From positions 62,001 through 126,000 of the forward strand of contig CAZDXB010000008.1 in the NCBI GenBank assembly GCA_964509335.1: a stretch of 64,000 bases of DNA, read 5' to 3'. Shown here piece after piece: positions 9,901 through 17,790 of this stretch. The position numbers were made by a program, and so were the translations under genes. Origin of the DNA: CAZDXB01 sp964509335 (lineage in GTDB: Bacteria > Bacteroidota > Ignavibacteria > Kapaibacteriales > UBA2268). The notes beneath the pieces were generated by a model. It did no database searches. It was not told where the DNA came from and saw only the letters and a list, made by a program, of their open reading frames with translations. The stretch's first letter is position 1; every line of letters begins with the position of its first letter.

Positions 9901-10100
9901 TAAACGACGCTCCAGCCGACAAAGCAGAATTAGAGATTGTCAATTCAATCGGAAAAGTCGTTCATTCCTTAAGCTTAAACGGAATTGGCTTAAATTACGA
10001 AGAAGATATCAATTTATCGGATATCGAAAGCGGAGCGTATTTCGTTAAAGTTAGATTCGACGGAGTAGAAATGGTTAAGCGTTTGATAATTATCAAGTAA
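6903..10100 (+). CDS. T9SS-secreted protein with ten Cys-paired Ig-like repeats
   Basis: 1065 residues from a GTG start; AAGGAG at 6891-6896 is ideally spaced for it. The signal peptide ends ...VLA, and the predicted mature protein begins QGAPV. Ten tandem repeats of about 85 residues follow (residues about 28-885), with the consensus HC-x-G-x3-TY-x-V-x-PV-x2-ATSY-x-W, then GW, then V-x-A-x-N-x-CG. Nearly every repeat has one cysteine in the HC motif and one in the NxCG motif, so each domain probably has an internal disulfide. A PKD domain follows (FDWDFDGGDADPG) and then a T9SS sorting domain (IPNPASGTVRIRI ... ESGAYFVKV ... KRLIIIK). The whole resembles a rod-like surface adhesin or stalk. 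No enzymatic domain is seen. Confidence 0.85.
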   Translation: MKFLKTFMFFAALCLLFSTEIVLAQGAPVINDVNAPAIHCADFSATYTVDITGSADIIYWEAEGAGWSVESSTTSNTFNAITAGPESGTISVWAENGSGMSNTFTLTKDQIGDPDAINVPGGFHCSDESLTYTVDAVHNADYYGWSVEGNGWTVSHSSSTWAEITGGDGDAAVSVWANNACVSSATYTELIVQKYDPDSIVAVNPGLHCPGSSKTYTISPVTGADSYSWYLESDYPGWSASSSTTTELVVSSGTATLAPATIYVAANNECGSSATISKTLDPFGPPEGLTANPPGSHCVGTSKTYTVIPLDYATSYSWTFSGSSGWTATLGSGESIIVSCGPATIGSATITVTASNACGTTRSYSKILTPTYTPIAPDSIRKPAHHCLGGRATYVATPVPNAESYSWQVEPAGWTGSSTTNEIELMSTSETATITVVAINDCGISSPRTINSTALTSPNNPTISGPDRICVTNSKTYTATQSVESTSYTWYLEGEGWDFAEVDDYFVVAPSATISASATITALAYNPCGESASITKIVEPAFHLPAPAKIYQPRHHCEGEVRPYACAPVEGATSYYWSISGTGWSGYSTTSYIDLQAGTGHAEISVVAINECGTSQERSISVTPGRIPAIPRGIDRPTVHCGGTTRIYSVSPVQGASDYVWQVYNKPNAEVPWELGSTLGEDVEVTAGSESATLTVYAANSCGTGNPLIVLVNPVTAPAKPDSIQGHERHCEGASQLYSIDEIDGANSYAWSVNGSGWTVGTSNTTEVEVTAGSGQGVLFVKAMNSCGESEERSLIIDPAELPAAPTTINKPSVHCRGYMEEYSVEPVPTATSYVWDVDGNNWTGESDSASIKITAGTGPGNISVYAVNSCGSGPEYSEEVISTPIPSSAFRVDRDTVCRDEFVTVTYTGGASRSAEFDWDFDGGDADPGTGRGPHQVMWYENPGAKTIKLIVTEDGCPSQENLVGVYVDDCVGVEDRSSASDKITLIPNPASGTVRIRINDAPADKAELEIVNSIGKVVHSLSLNGIGLNYEEDINLSDIESGAYFVKVRFDGVEMVKRLIIIK

Positions 10101-10123
10101 CGACGTTTATCCCGAGATAAATT

Positions 10124-10161
10124 AAAAGGGCTGTTCCTAAACGCGAGGAGTAGCCCTTTTT
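10124..10161 (+). terminator. Rho-independent terminator
   Basis: AAAAGGGCT (10124-10132) pairs with AGCCCTTTT (10152-10160), with inner TTCCT/AGGAG pairing, and the right arm runs into a T-tract. It ends the transcript of the Ig-repeat gene, 24 bases after its stop. Confidence 0.85.
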
Positions 10162-10218
10162 GTATTCGTAAGTCGTTAGTCGCTTATTTGTTAATTTAGC
10201 GTAAAAAAGTTATCGCCG

Positions 10219-11757
10219 ATGACAAAAAGAACCGGAATATTAGTAGCGATTTATCTGTCGGCGCTCGCCGCGCAGACGCTCGCTTTTCTCTTGATTAACG
10301 ATTTTCATTTCGCTTATCCTTTAGACGATACCTACATTCACTTGGCGATTTCTCGGAACTTTGCCGAAAACGGCGTTTGGGGCGTTTCGCAAGCGGGATT
10401 TTCCGCTAGCTCGTCTTCGCCGCTTTACGATTTGATTTTGTCTTTCTTTTATTTATTTCTCCCGTTCAAAATCATCATTCCTTTGCTTCTTAACATAGCC
10501 GCCGGAGTCGCTTTTATTATAATCGCCAAGAGAATTTTTGAAGCTGAAAACGTCTTAAAGCGATTAAGCCTTTTCGCTTGCGTAGTTTTGATAGCCATAG
10601 TTCCAACTATCGCTTTAACTATTACTGGGATGGAGCATCTGTTTCATATATCGTGCGTTTTATTGTTTATATATTTAGCGTCGAAGGATATTGAGGGAGA
10701 GTCGGGGAATCGAGTAAAACAAATCGTTATTTTATGCGCTATAGCCGCCGTTTCGGTTGGATTTAGATACGAGAGTTTATTCGTCGTATTAGTCGCTTGT
10801 TTATTATTAGCCGTGAGACGGCGTTTTATACCAGCTTTTTTTATTGGGTTGAGCGCTTGTTTGCCGGTCGTCATCGTCGGAGCGGTAAATTTGGCGAACG
10901 GCTCGTATTTTCTGCCGAATACCTTAATGATAAAAGGGAATATGCCCGAAACGTCGATTGACGGAATTTTACGCTTGAGCGTTTTCTGGCTCGAAAGAAC
11001 TTTTACTTTCAAGCATCTTCTATCCTGCTTTTTACTTTCGTTCGCTTCCTTGTTTTTAATACCCAAAAGAGAACGCTGTTTAGACAATCGAAAGTTCGCT
11101 TTTTTCTTAATCGTCGTTATCTCTTTCGTTTTGCATTTAAGTTTCGCCGGCGTCGGTTGGTTTTACCGCTACGAAGCGTATCTTATCGCGGCGACGCTGT
11201 TCTTGTTCTTCTGGACGCTGAACGATAGAATTACGAGGGATTTTTCAATTTGGCGATTTGCGAAGAAAAATAAAATAGCGTCAATCGTTCTGTTCATTAT
11301 ATTCGTTCCGTTAATTTTAAGGTTCGGCAACTCGGTTTACAAATCGAGTTTAGCGCCGAAAAATATATACGAACAGCAAGTCCGTGTCGGCAAATTTTTA
11401 GGCGAATACTACAAGGGCGAGCCGGTAGTTTTGAACGACGTCGGCGCGGCTTGTTATTACGGGGAAGTCGTTCCTCTCGATTTAAACGGTTTAGCCGACG
11501 TCGAAGTCGTTCGGGCTATTAGAGGCGGCTACTACGACGGGGATTTTTTAGAGAATTATATAGAAAAGAAGGGCGCCCGTATCGCCGTTACATACGAGAG
11601 CGTTACGGATTTTCCTTATCCCGACAATTGGGAAAAAGTAGCGACTTGGCGAATCCAAAACAACGTAATCTGCTGGAAAAGCGCCGTTCATTTTTACGCC
11701 ATCGGTGAAAGCGAGAAAGAGGAGTTGAGGGAAAATTTTTTTGGGGGGGGGGGGTAG
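10219..11757 (+). CDS. Polytopic membrane protein, GT-C glycosyltransferase-like
   Basis: 512 residues with about 10 hydrophobic helices. Just after the first helix is the acidic motif YPLDDTYIHLAISRNF, followed by GFSASSSSPLY. An early DD/DE loop of this kind is usual in GT-C enzymes (GT39, Alg9, PIG-V types), which move sugars from polyprenyl-phosphate donors on the outer leaflet. A soluble C-terminal domain (about residues 390-510) follows the helices. The family is assigned by topology and motif only. The last residues, FFGGGG-stop, are encoded by seven T and twelve G (11736-11754), so slippage would change the C-terminus. It lies between a terminator and the convergent birA gene. Confidence 0.6.
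   Translation: MTKRTGILVAIYLSALAAQTLAFLLINDFHFAYPLDDTYIHLAISRNFAENGVWGVSQAGFSASSSSPLYDLILSFFYLFLPFKIIIPLLLNIAAGVAFIIIAKRIFEAENVLKRLSLFACVVLIAIVPTIALTITGMEHLFHISCVLLFIYLASKDIEGESGNRVKQIVILCAIAAVSVGFRYESLFVVLVACLLLAVRRRFIPAFFIGLSACLPVVIVGAVNLANGSYFLPNTLMIKGNMPETSIDGILRLSVFWLERTFTFKHLLSCFLLSFASLFLIPKRERCLDNRKFAFFLIVVISFVLHLSFAGVGWFYRYEAYLIAATLFLFFWTLNDRITRDFSIWRFAKKNKIASIVLFIIFVPLILRFGNSVYKSSLAPKNIYEQQVRVGKFLGEYYKGEPVVLNDVGAACYYGEVVPLDLNGLADVEVVRAIRGGYYDGDFLENYIEKKGARIAVTYESVTDFPYPDNWEKVATWRIQNNVICWKSAVHFYAIGESEKEELRENFFGGGG
11743..11754 (+). repeat. 12-G homopolymer at the 3' end of a coding sequence
   Basis: Twelve consecutive G directly precede the TAG stop of the GT-C-like gene and follow seven T. 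With 13 G the frame would run 18 codons further; with 11 G it would run 11 codons further with a different tail. Tracts of this length are prone to replication slippage and to sequencing error. Confidence 0.9.
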
Positions 11758-11893
11758 AAGAATCGTTTATAATGAAGATTATCAACAATGAACGAATGCA
11801 TATAGCCTAGCTACGCGCGGCGTAAAAAAACAATCGGAGCGGCGCGTTTCCGTATATCATCCAACAAGTTAAAACTCGTCGCTATTAGATTCT

Positions 11894-12847
11894 TTACTTT
11901 CGTTCTGCAAGCGCCAGCCTCCCTTGTCTTATCGGCTCTTTTTGTTTTTTTAAATATAATTCGAGGTTTTCGCCGATGGATTCGACTTCGCCTTCCGTTA
12001 TTTTTTGGGAAGCGCCGCTTCGCTCGTCGCTCCAAATTTCAACTTTCTTGCCGATAACGGCGGATAAATCTCTATATTTTTCTATCAATAAATCGCAATT
12101 GTTCGATAATAGAATTTCATAGTTGACGGCGAGGCGTTCTGCTAGCTTGGCGAATATTGCTTTTTCTTTTGGATAATCGCGTTCGTCGGAGAAGTCCGTT
12201 AGCTTTGCTATTCGCGGAACGAATTTGGTAAGCTCGAATTTGGGTTTGGTCTCGACGTTCAATCCGACGCCGATAATCGCGTCGGTCGTTTTTTCGCCTT
12301 GCGCTTGAGAATACGATAGAACGCCGCCGACTTTAGCGCCGTCGATAACAATATCGTTCACCCATTTTATTCGCGCTTTTTTATTAATATTCGGCAATCC
12401 GTTAATAGTTTCGGCGACGGAAAGAGCCGCCAGAGTCAACAATCCAGCTCCGAAGCCTTCGATTTTCTTTTCCGGCTTGAAATGAACTGCTAAATGGATA
12501 TTGCCTTGCGCGCTTTGCCAAGCTCTGTTTCTTTGTCCGTGGAATTTCTCGCCGGCGCCGGCTAAGCAGAGCAATTTGTCGGGGACGCTTATTTCTCGCG
12601 ATAGTTCAATAAGCGAATCGTATTGCGAGAGTTTCGCTATATTAATTAATACGGCGGCGTTCCAATAGTCGTTCAATTTTGAGTTTCTGAATAAATTGTC
12701 GGCTTTAAATAGATTCGATTTCCCGTCGCTTAATTTTGCAGCGATAGCTTTTAAAGGCTCGCTTAGCGAATCGACGCGTATATTTCGTAAATTCCCAACG
12801 TCGGCGTATCTTTCGTAAAAGTATTTGTCGTCGGTTAAAGCAATCAT
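11894..12847 (-). CDS. birA: Biotin--[acetyl-CoA-carboxylase] ligase
   Basis: Biotin protein ligase activates biotin as biotinyl-AMP and attaches it to the carrier lysine of acyl-CoA carboxylases. Catalytic landmarks are GQRNRAWQSAQGN (the biotin/ATP loop, weaker than the usual GRGRxGRxW), KWVNDIVIDGAKVGGVL (the KWPNDI motif, with V for P) and IIGVGLNVE. No N-terminal winged helix precedes them, so this is a monofunctional ligase without the BirA repressor part. The frame could start at a TTG at 12904, but that codon lies inside the flagellar operon terminator, so the ATG at 12847 (about 317 aa) is preferred. A C-terminal domain of about 50 residues is present. Confidence 0.85.
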   Translation of the reverse strand: MIALTDDKYFYERYADVGNLRNIRVDSLSEPLKAIAAKLSDGKSNLFKADNLFRNSKLNDYWNAAVLINIAKLSQYDSLIELSREISVPDKLLCLAGAGEKFHGQRNRAWQSAQGNIHLAVHFKPEKKIEGFGAGLLTLAALSVAETINGLPNINKKARIKWVNDIVIDGAKVGGVLSYSQAQGEKTTDAIIGVGLNVETKPKFELTKFVPRIAKLTDFSDERDYPKEKAIFAKLAERLAVNYEILLSNNCDLLIEKYRDLSAVIGKKVEIWSDERSGASQKITEGEVESIGENLELYLKKQKEPIRQGRLALAERK

Positions 12848-12883
12848 TGCTTGACGTCGTTTATTGAAATATTCACTTACAAA

Positions 12884-12934
12884 AATAGAAAAACCGCCCG
12901 ACAAAATTCATATTAAATTCAGCCGAGCGGTTTT
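12884..12934 (-). terminator. Terminator of the flagellar operon
   Basis: On the minus strand AAAACCGCTCG (12934-12924) pairs with CGGGCGGTTTT (12900-12890), with one G-U pair and a 23-base loop. It is followed by C-TATTTTT. It lies about 45 bases beyond the flgE stop. Confidence 0.7.
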
Positions 12935-12977
12935 CTTATCGTTCTTTATTTATTTATAGGGAACGTCTAATTAATTA

Positions 12978-14300
12978 TTAGCGTTTAACAATAGCAAGCT
13001 GTCCGAGCATCTGGTCGCTGGTTAATATTATACGGGACGCCGCTTCGAAAGCTCTTTGGGCGACTATCATATTAGTGAACTCCGTCGTTAAATCAACATT
13101 GGACTGTTCGAGAGACTGGCTTTGTATTTTTGTAGCTTCAAAGGTTTCTATCGCCGCTCCTACAACGGGCGAGCCGCTGTTAGGTCCGACGGAAAAATAG
13201 TTGTTTCCTTCCTTCACGAGCCCGTTTGGATTGGCGAACTGCGCCATTACGACTTGTCCTAAAACTTCGGATTGACCGTTGGTGAACGACCCCGTAATTT
13301 TTCCGTTTTGCTGCACGTTAATATCGACCAAGTCTCCGGTTTTGTAACCGTCTTGCGCTTGGAACGAAGCGTTGTTCAACCCGCCGAAGTTAGTCATAGA
13401 GCCGCTTATTAAATTTTTGCTTGAGCCGAACTGAACCGTAACGTTTTTGGGTTCGGTCGCGTCGAAGGCTTCGGAGCCGAGAGCCGAGTTGAGGTCGGCG
13501 GCTGTAACTGTCGCTTTAAGAGGTTCGCTCAAAGAGCCGTCGGCGTTGAAAGTCAAAGTCGATTGGTTCATATTGACGTCTATTCCGTCGATTTGAGCCG
13601 CGACGTCGTATTCGTTTTCGTTAGCGGTTTTCGTGAAAGTAACGGACAGCGAATGGGCGTTGCCGCGGTTATCGTAAACGTTAATGCTGGTGGTTCTTTC
13701 GTGTCCTTCTGGGTTTTCCGCGCTAAGGTTGCCGCTTAACGCCACTGTTTGAGTTTGTCGCGGCGAAGATATTGTGTCGGGTGAAATATGTAAGTTTTCC
13801 ACTTTAGCGTTGAGCATGTTCGCGCCGTTTGAATTTTTAGCTATGCTTCCGTCGGCGGCTCTTTTTACGTTGTAACCGCTAACGTAAGCTCCGCTGGAGC
13901 TATCGACTATATTGCCGCTTTGGTCTTGTGTAAAAGCGCCCGCTCTGGTGTAATATTCTTGTCCGTTTTGATTTACGATAAAATAGCCTTTTCCTTGAAG
14001 CGCCATATCCAAAGGTCTATTAGTGGATTCAATAACGCCTTGAGTTCTGTCGTTAGTTATCGAGCCGAGCCGGACGCCCAATCCAATTTGAAGCGGGTCA
14101 ACTCCGCCGCCGTCCGTGGATTTAACGCTTGGTTGTTTGCCGTACTTTAAAATTTGCGAAAACATGTCTAAGAAATTGGCTCGCGAAGATTTGTAGCCGT
14201 ATGTGTTAATGTTGGCGATGTTGTTTGAAACAACGTCCAGCATTTTTTGGTGAGACCTTAGCGAGCTCGCTCCCGTCGTTAGCGAACGAGTCAATCCCAT
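12978..14300 (-). CDS. flgE: Flagellar hook protein FlgE
   Basis: FlgE polymerises into the hook, the flexible joint between the rod and filament. The N-terminus has the rod/hook signature MLDVVSNNIANINTYGYKSSRANF (residues about 21-44). The middle region contains the FlgE D1/D2 beta domains (LDMALQGKGYFIVNQ, YTRAGAFTQD, FGSSKNLISGS). The C-terminus has the matching amphipathic helix (SNVDLTTEFTNMIVAQRAFEAAS). 440 residues is typical. A strong AAGGAGGG lies just upstream of the ATG. It is the last gene of the leftward flagellar operon and is followed by a terminator. Confidence 0.96.
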   Translation of the reverse strand: MGLTRSLTTGASSLRSHQKMLDVVSNNIANINTYGYKSSRANFLDMFSQILKYGKQPSVKSTDGGGVDPLQIGLGVRLGSITNDRTQGVIESTNRPLDMALQGKGYFIVNQNGQEYYTRAGAFTQDQSGNIVDSSSGAYVSGYNVKRAADGSIAKNSNGANMLNAKVENLHISPDTISSPRQTQTVALSGNLSAENPEGHERTTSINVYDNRGNAHSLSVTFTKTANENEYDVAAQIDGIDVNMNQSTLTFNADGSLSEPLKATVTAADLNSALGSEAFDATEPKNVTVQFGSSKNLISGSMTNFGGLNNASFQAQDGYKTGDLVDINVQQNGKITGSFTNGQSEVLGQVVMAQFANPNGLVKEGNNYFSVGPNSGSPVVGAAIETFEATKIQSQSLEQSNVDLTTEFTNMIVAQRAFEAASRIILTSDQMLGQLAIVKR

Positions 14301-14346
14301 AACAACCCTCCTTGGTTAATTTTATGTGTATCTTCCTGATATATTT

Positions 14347-15042
14347 CTATATGTTATCCGTAGCCGTGGCTATATCTACCACGTTCTCTAATGGAATCTC
14401 CAAGCCGCCCACTACCAAAAACGTCCCTTCATCCTTGAATCGAAGTCTTTGGATTTTTCCTTCGGCGAATGTGTCGGCGGTGAAGCTCGCTCCGGATTCG
14501 TCGGTCGCTTCGACCGTTATTCCGTATTTACCCGGGGACAAAGCTTCTCCGTCGTTGTTCTCGCCGTTCCAAGCGAGACTGTGGTCGCCGGAGGTTAATT
14601 CCGAGCCGCTTAGTTGCATTGTTCTCACTACGTTTCCGTTTTCGTCGCTAATTGTCAGCGTTGCCGATTCCGCCGCGTAGGGCAGATTATACGAAATATT
14701 TGCTTCGTTCTCTCCGTCGTAATATATTTGGCTGGAGATAGCTTTGGCGGTTTTGCCAAGCAATCCCGGCAAAGCCGAATTAGCGATTGTTTGCGTCAGT
14801 ATTTGATATATTTGAGTTTGGTCCTCCATTAACGAGCGAATTCCCGTCAACTGCTCCAGCTGCGAGAATTGCGCTAATTGGGCGGCAAACTCTTGGTTTT
14901 CCATCGGATTAAGCGGATTCTGAGATTTTAGCTGATAGGTCAGCAGTTTCAGAAATTCGTCTTTGTTTACGGCGCTCGCCGAATTGTAAGACGATTCATT
15001 CCCGCTTGTCGATGAAGCTCCTGATATTCCGTCGGTTAACAT
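14347..15042 (-). CDS. flgD: Flagellar hook assembly protein FlgD
   Basis: FlgD caps the growing hook and is needed for FlgE polymerisation. The conserved N-terminal segment is clear: KDEFLKLLTYQLKSQNPLNP followed by ENQEFAAQLAQFSQLEQL (residues about 27-65). A FlgD Ig-like/Tudor part follows with TISDENGNVVRTM, SLAWNGENNDG and GKYGITVEA. 231 residues is normal. It lies between the FliK-like gene and flgE, the usual fliK-flgD-flgE order. AGGAGG lies about 12 bases before the ATG, a rather long spacing. Confidence 0.95.
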   Translation of the reverse strand: MLTDGISGASSTSGNESSYNSASAVNKDEFLKLLTYQLKSQNPLNPMENQEFAAQLAQFSQLEQLTGIRSLMEDQTQIYQILTQTIANSALPGLLGKTAKAISSQIYYDGENEANISYNLPYAAESATLTISDENGNVVRTMQLSGSELTSGDHSLAWNGENNDGEALSPGKYGITVEATDESGASFTADTFAEGKIQRLRFKDEGTFLVVGGLEIPLENVVDIATATDNI

Positions 15043-15160
15043 TTTATTATACTACCTCCTGTAGAAATCATTTTTTTGTATGCCTGCTTTTCATACTTTT
15101 GATTTTGTCCTAAATCTTTATATTTTAATTCCTTATTTTAAAACCCTCCTGATTCAATTT

Positions 15161-16585
15161 TTAGCTGTATCTATTAGCGTTCCTAAAAGAGCGAACAAAA
15201 TCATAAACTAATTTTTCTTTCTCATTTCTTCCGTCTCGTCTTTTCCAGTTTCCTAAGTTCGAATTATTGTATCTTTCCGCGTTTCTCGTTTTTAAGTCTA
15301 TAGCTTGCGTTTTAATTCCTTCTTTTGATAATATTTCTTCCAAGTTCCCGAGTCTAGCTTCCAGTTTCTTTAACGCTTTGTTGTTTTCCATTTCAAATCT
15401 CAAATAAGCCGTATTGCTAACTAATTTGATTTTAACAAATAGAGCGCCAAGCGAATCGGGCTTGAGCATTATGCGAGCGGTGTGGGTTGAATTATCGGGC
15501 ATATTTTTAATTAATTTCGCCGTTTTTTCGGCGATGTCTTCAATTTTTACCGTCGTCGTTTTTGCTCCATCAGTCTTGGTTGTCTTGACTTTCGCGTCGT
15601 TCGTTCCCGTTTTGACTTTCGCGAAATCTACCCTATTAATTGATTCTTTTTTCTGATTTTTTATCTTCAATTCGTTTTGATTATCATTTTTATCCGCTTG
15701 CTTATTTCCTTTAAAATCATTAGCTAATTCGCTTTTATTCTTTTCACTATTATTCATTCGGCTAATATTAGCGCTTGTTTTTTCCGAACCGGCGCTTTTA
15801 AAGTCCGAGTTGTTTTCTTTTGATTGAGATGTCTCTTTGGTTTTTAAGTTGGTTTCGTTTGCGGCTAACGCCGTTTTATTGTTGATATTGGGAGTTTTCT
15901 CGGCTTTCTCTTTGTTTTCTATGCTGTTGTTCTTCGAATCTAAGTTTGTTTTGTTTGATTTGCTTTCCGAGCGAGATTTTAGACTCGCTATTTGGTTTTT
16001 ATTGTTAGGTTCGCTCTCTTTTGAACGCTTAGCCGGTTTCATTCCGAGATATTTGAGATTCAGCTGTTCTTCTTTTGCGTTTCCGAATATTTTAGCGGAG
16101 ATTTTGTCGGCTATTTTATTATTGTTTCGCTTAGAGGCTGTCTCTTTCGCTTTGGATTCCTCGTTCCCTTTAACATTTCTATTTTGAAGTTCCTTGTTTG
16201 CCGAGTCTTTTTTGCTTCCAGCTTTTTCGTTTTTAGTTTCGACGTTGTTTTTACGAACGTTCTCGGCATTTTTTGAATTAACGCTTTTTTCTATTTCGTT
16301 AGGATTTTTGTCGGTGAAATTTTCATTTTGAGTTTTTTCAATCGGTTTGTTTGCTGGGTCCGATTTGGTTTTAGCTTCTGAATTATTATACAAAGCGTCG
16401 TTTGAAGGAACGGCGGTATAATTCGGAGACGGTCCGTAAGAGTTTTTGTCTTCGTAGGCGCCGAGAATCGAAGAGAAACCGTCGTCGTTTTTCTTTGAGT
16501 AAAACGAGTCGGAAAGAGGTTTTGAATGCAAACTCTCTCTTGCCGACGGATTATAATAATCCGCGTATTGGTCGCAATTAACCAT
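15161..16585 (-). CDS. fliK: Flagellar hook-length control protein FliK-like
   Basis: FliK measures hook length and switches export specificity from hook to filament substrates. 474 residues. About residues 50-345 are a low-complexity stretch rich in Lys, Asn, Glu and Ser, probably disordered, as is common for the FliK ruler. The C-terminal part carries the Flg_hook domain: ARIMLKPDSLGALFVKIKL, then RFEMENNKALKKLEARLGNLEEIL. The place directly before flgD supports the call. The N-terminal half could not be recognised alone. The Asn/Lys richness reflects A/T-rich codons and gives this gene a composition unlike its neighbours. Confidence 0.85.
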   Translation of the reverse strand: MVNCDQYADYYNPSARESLHSKPLSDSFYSKKNDDGFSSILGAYEDKNSYGPSPNYTAVPSNDALYNNSEAKTKSDPANKPIEKTQNENFTDKNPNEIEKSVNSKNAENVRKNNVETKNEKAGSKKDSANKELQNRNVKGNEESKAKETASKRNNNKIADKISAKIFGNAKEEQLNLKYLGMKPAKRSKESEPNNKNQIASLKSRSESKSNKTNLDSKNNSIENKEKAEKTPNINNKTALAANETNLKTKETSQSKENNSDFKSAGSEKTSANISRMNNSEKNKSELANDFKGNKQADKNDNQNELKIKNQKKESINRVDFAKVKTGTNDAKVKTTKTDGAKTTTVKIEDIAEKTAKLIKNMPDNSTHTARIMLKPDSLGALFVKIKLVSNTAYLRFEMENNKALKKLEARLGNLEEILSKEGIKTQAIDLKTRNAERYNNSNLGNWKRRDGRNEKEKLVYDFVRSFRNANRYS

Positions 16586-16637
16586 TAGCTTCCTTGCTTT
16601 TTAGTATTGCGGCTAATCCTTGCCGTATAAATCCTTA

Positions 16638-17333
16638 TTATTCCTTGTAAATGCCCTGCAACAAAATTGCGGAGGCATTCTCGGGGTTCATTACTTCAAG
16701 AACCTTGCCAGCTTTCCTTTTCTGCATCGCTTTTAGAATATAAGCGGCTTTCTTCGGTTCGATTTTTTCAAGAATTTGAGCGACGGCTTCCGGGGAGGCG
16801 TTGTTGTATATTTTAGCGAAGGTTTGGTAATTGCTCGCTTCAACGGAGTCTATTTCTTGTTTCAGCGATGTTTTTTGGTTTTTCAAGCTTTTGTTTAATT
16901 CTTCTATTTTTCTTTTCGAGCTTTTGTATTCTCTGTTTATCTTTTTTAAGCTGTCGAGAATTTTTTGTTTTTCCTTGTTTATATTTTGATAGGTCTTCCC
17001 GTAATTGCCGATTGAGTCGCTTAGTTTCTCTACGCTTTGTTGGATGTTGACTATTGAATCTTGCAAGCTCTTGTTTCTGTTCAGGATTGAGTCTTTTCGG
17101 CGTTCTAGTCTCTTTTTTCTGAGCAAATTCGCTTGATAATCTTCTAATTGCTCTTTTGTGAGCGAGACGGCGGGTTCTAGCATTATAGTGTCGGCGTTTA
17201 TCGTGTCTTTTGGGGTTTTCTTTAATCCTAAGGTTGAGGGATAGTAATTCAAAGCGGCGATTATTGCCGCCAAAACAATAATGAATCCCGCTATCAAAGC
17301 TGATAAAAACACTATTAGAAACTTTTTGTTCAT
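16638..17333 (-). CDS. MotE-like flagellar protein (TM + coiled coil + MgtE_N-like)
   Basis: 231 residues. An N-terminal membrane helix (about residues 5-28, LIVFLSALIAGFIIVLAAIIAAL) is followed by a long, strongly charged coiled coil (about 60-165). The C-terminal domain reads FAKIYNNASPEAVAQIL...KKAAYILKAMQKRKAGKVLEVMNPENASAILL, resembling the MgtE N-terminal superhelix. This architecture matches MotE, a periplasmic chaperone/stabiliser for the motor protein MotC in alphaproteobacteria, and related proteins encoded next to fliJ. Here it lies between fliJ and fliK, so a role at the flagellar base is likely. Whether it works with a MotC-like protein is unknown. Confidence 0.75.
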   Translation of the reverse strand: MNKKFLIVFLSALIAGFIIVLAAIIAALNYYPSTLGLKKTPKDTINADTIMLEPAVSLTKEQLEDYQANLLRKKRLERRKDSILNRNKSLQDSIVNIQQSVEKLSDSIGNYGKTYQNINKEKQKILDSLKKINREYKSSKRKIEELNKSLKNQKTSLKQEIDSVEASNYQTFAKIYNNASPEAVAQILEKIEPKKAAYILKAMQKRKAGKVLEVMNPENASAILLQGIYKE

Positions 17334-17344
17334 TGGCGTCGCTC

Positions 17345-17782
17345 TTAATTATCCTGATTTTTCTTTTTTCTGCTTGCAATCTCGTCAAGCTGTTTGCTTT
17401 CTTGCTTTTCGATATCTTTGTGATGAATTTCCCGCTTCCTTTTTTTTAGATTGGCCAAAACTTTTTCGTTTTTTCTGGCTTCGTTGTATTTCTCTTTTTG
17501 ACGTTCTTCAATTTCAATGAGTTTGTCTTTTTCTTTTTTTAAGTTCTCAATTTGTTTTTTTACGTAATTCTTGTGATGAAAACGGACTTGAACCTCTTCG
17601 GCTTTGAAAGAGCCGCCTGATTCTCTGATAATAGATTCGTAGTAACTCTTTTTCGACTCGAGTTCTTCTTCCTTTTCCGCTCGGAGATTAGCCGCTCTAG
17701 TTAAAATCGTCTTTTCGTTTTTAGCGGCGCTTTTCCTTAGTTTAAGGATTGGCTCTAGTCTGAAATTGAATTTTTTAGCCAT
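17345..17782 (-). CDS. fliJ: Flagellar export protein FliJ
   Basis: FliJ is the small coiled-coil stalk of the flagellar export ATPase, inserted in the FliI hexamer. 145 residues, almost wholly charged helix, starting KKFNFRLEPILKLRKSAAKNEK, the usual FliJ N-terminus. It starts 9 bases after the fliI stop and is followed by the MotE-like gene. Sequence alone is weak because coiled coils look alike. Size, start motif and position make the call solid. Confidence 0.88.
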   Translation of the reverse strand: MAKKFNFRLEPILKLRKSAAKNEKTILTRAANLRAEKEEELESKKSYYESIIRESGGSFKAEEVQVRFHHKNYVKKQIENLKKEKDKLIEIEERQKEKYNEARKNEKVLANLKKRKREIHHKDIEKQESKQLDEIASRKKKNQDN

Positions 17783-17790
17783 AATGTTAT

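Noticed and set aside
12848..12904. A 19-codon N-terminal extension of the biotin ligase from the TTG at 12904
   Set aside because: The TTG lies within the stem of the flagellar operon terminator and has no ribosome site; the ATG at 12847 gives a normal ligase length.
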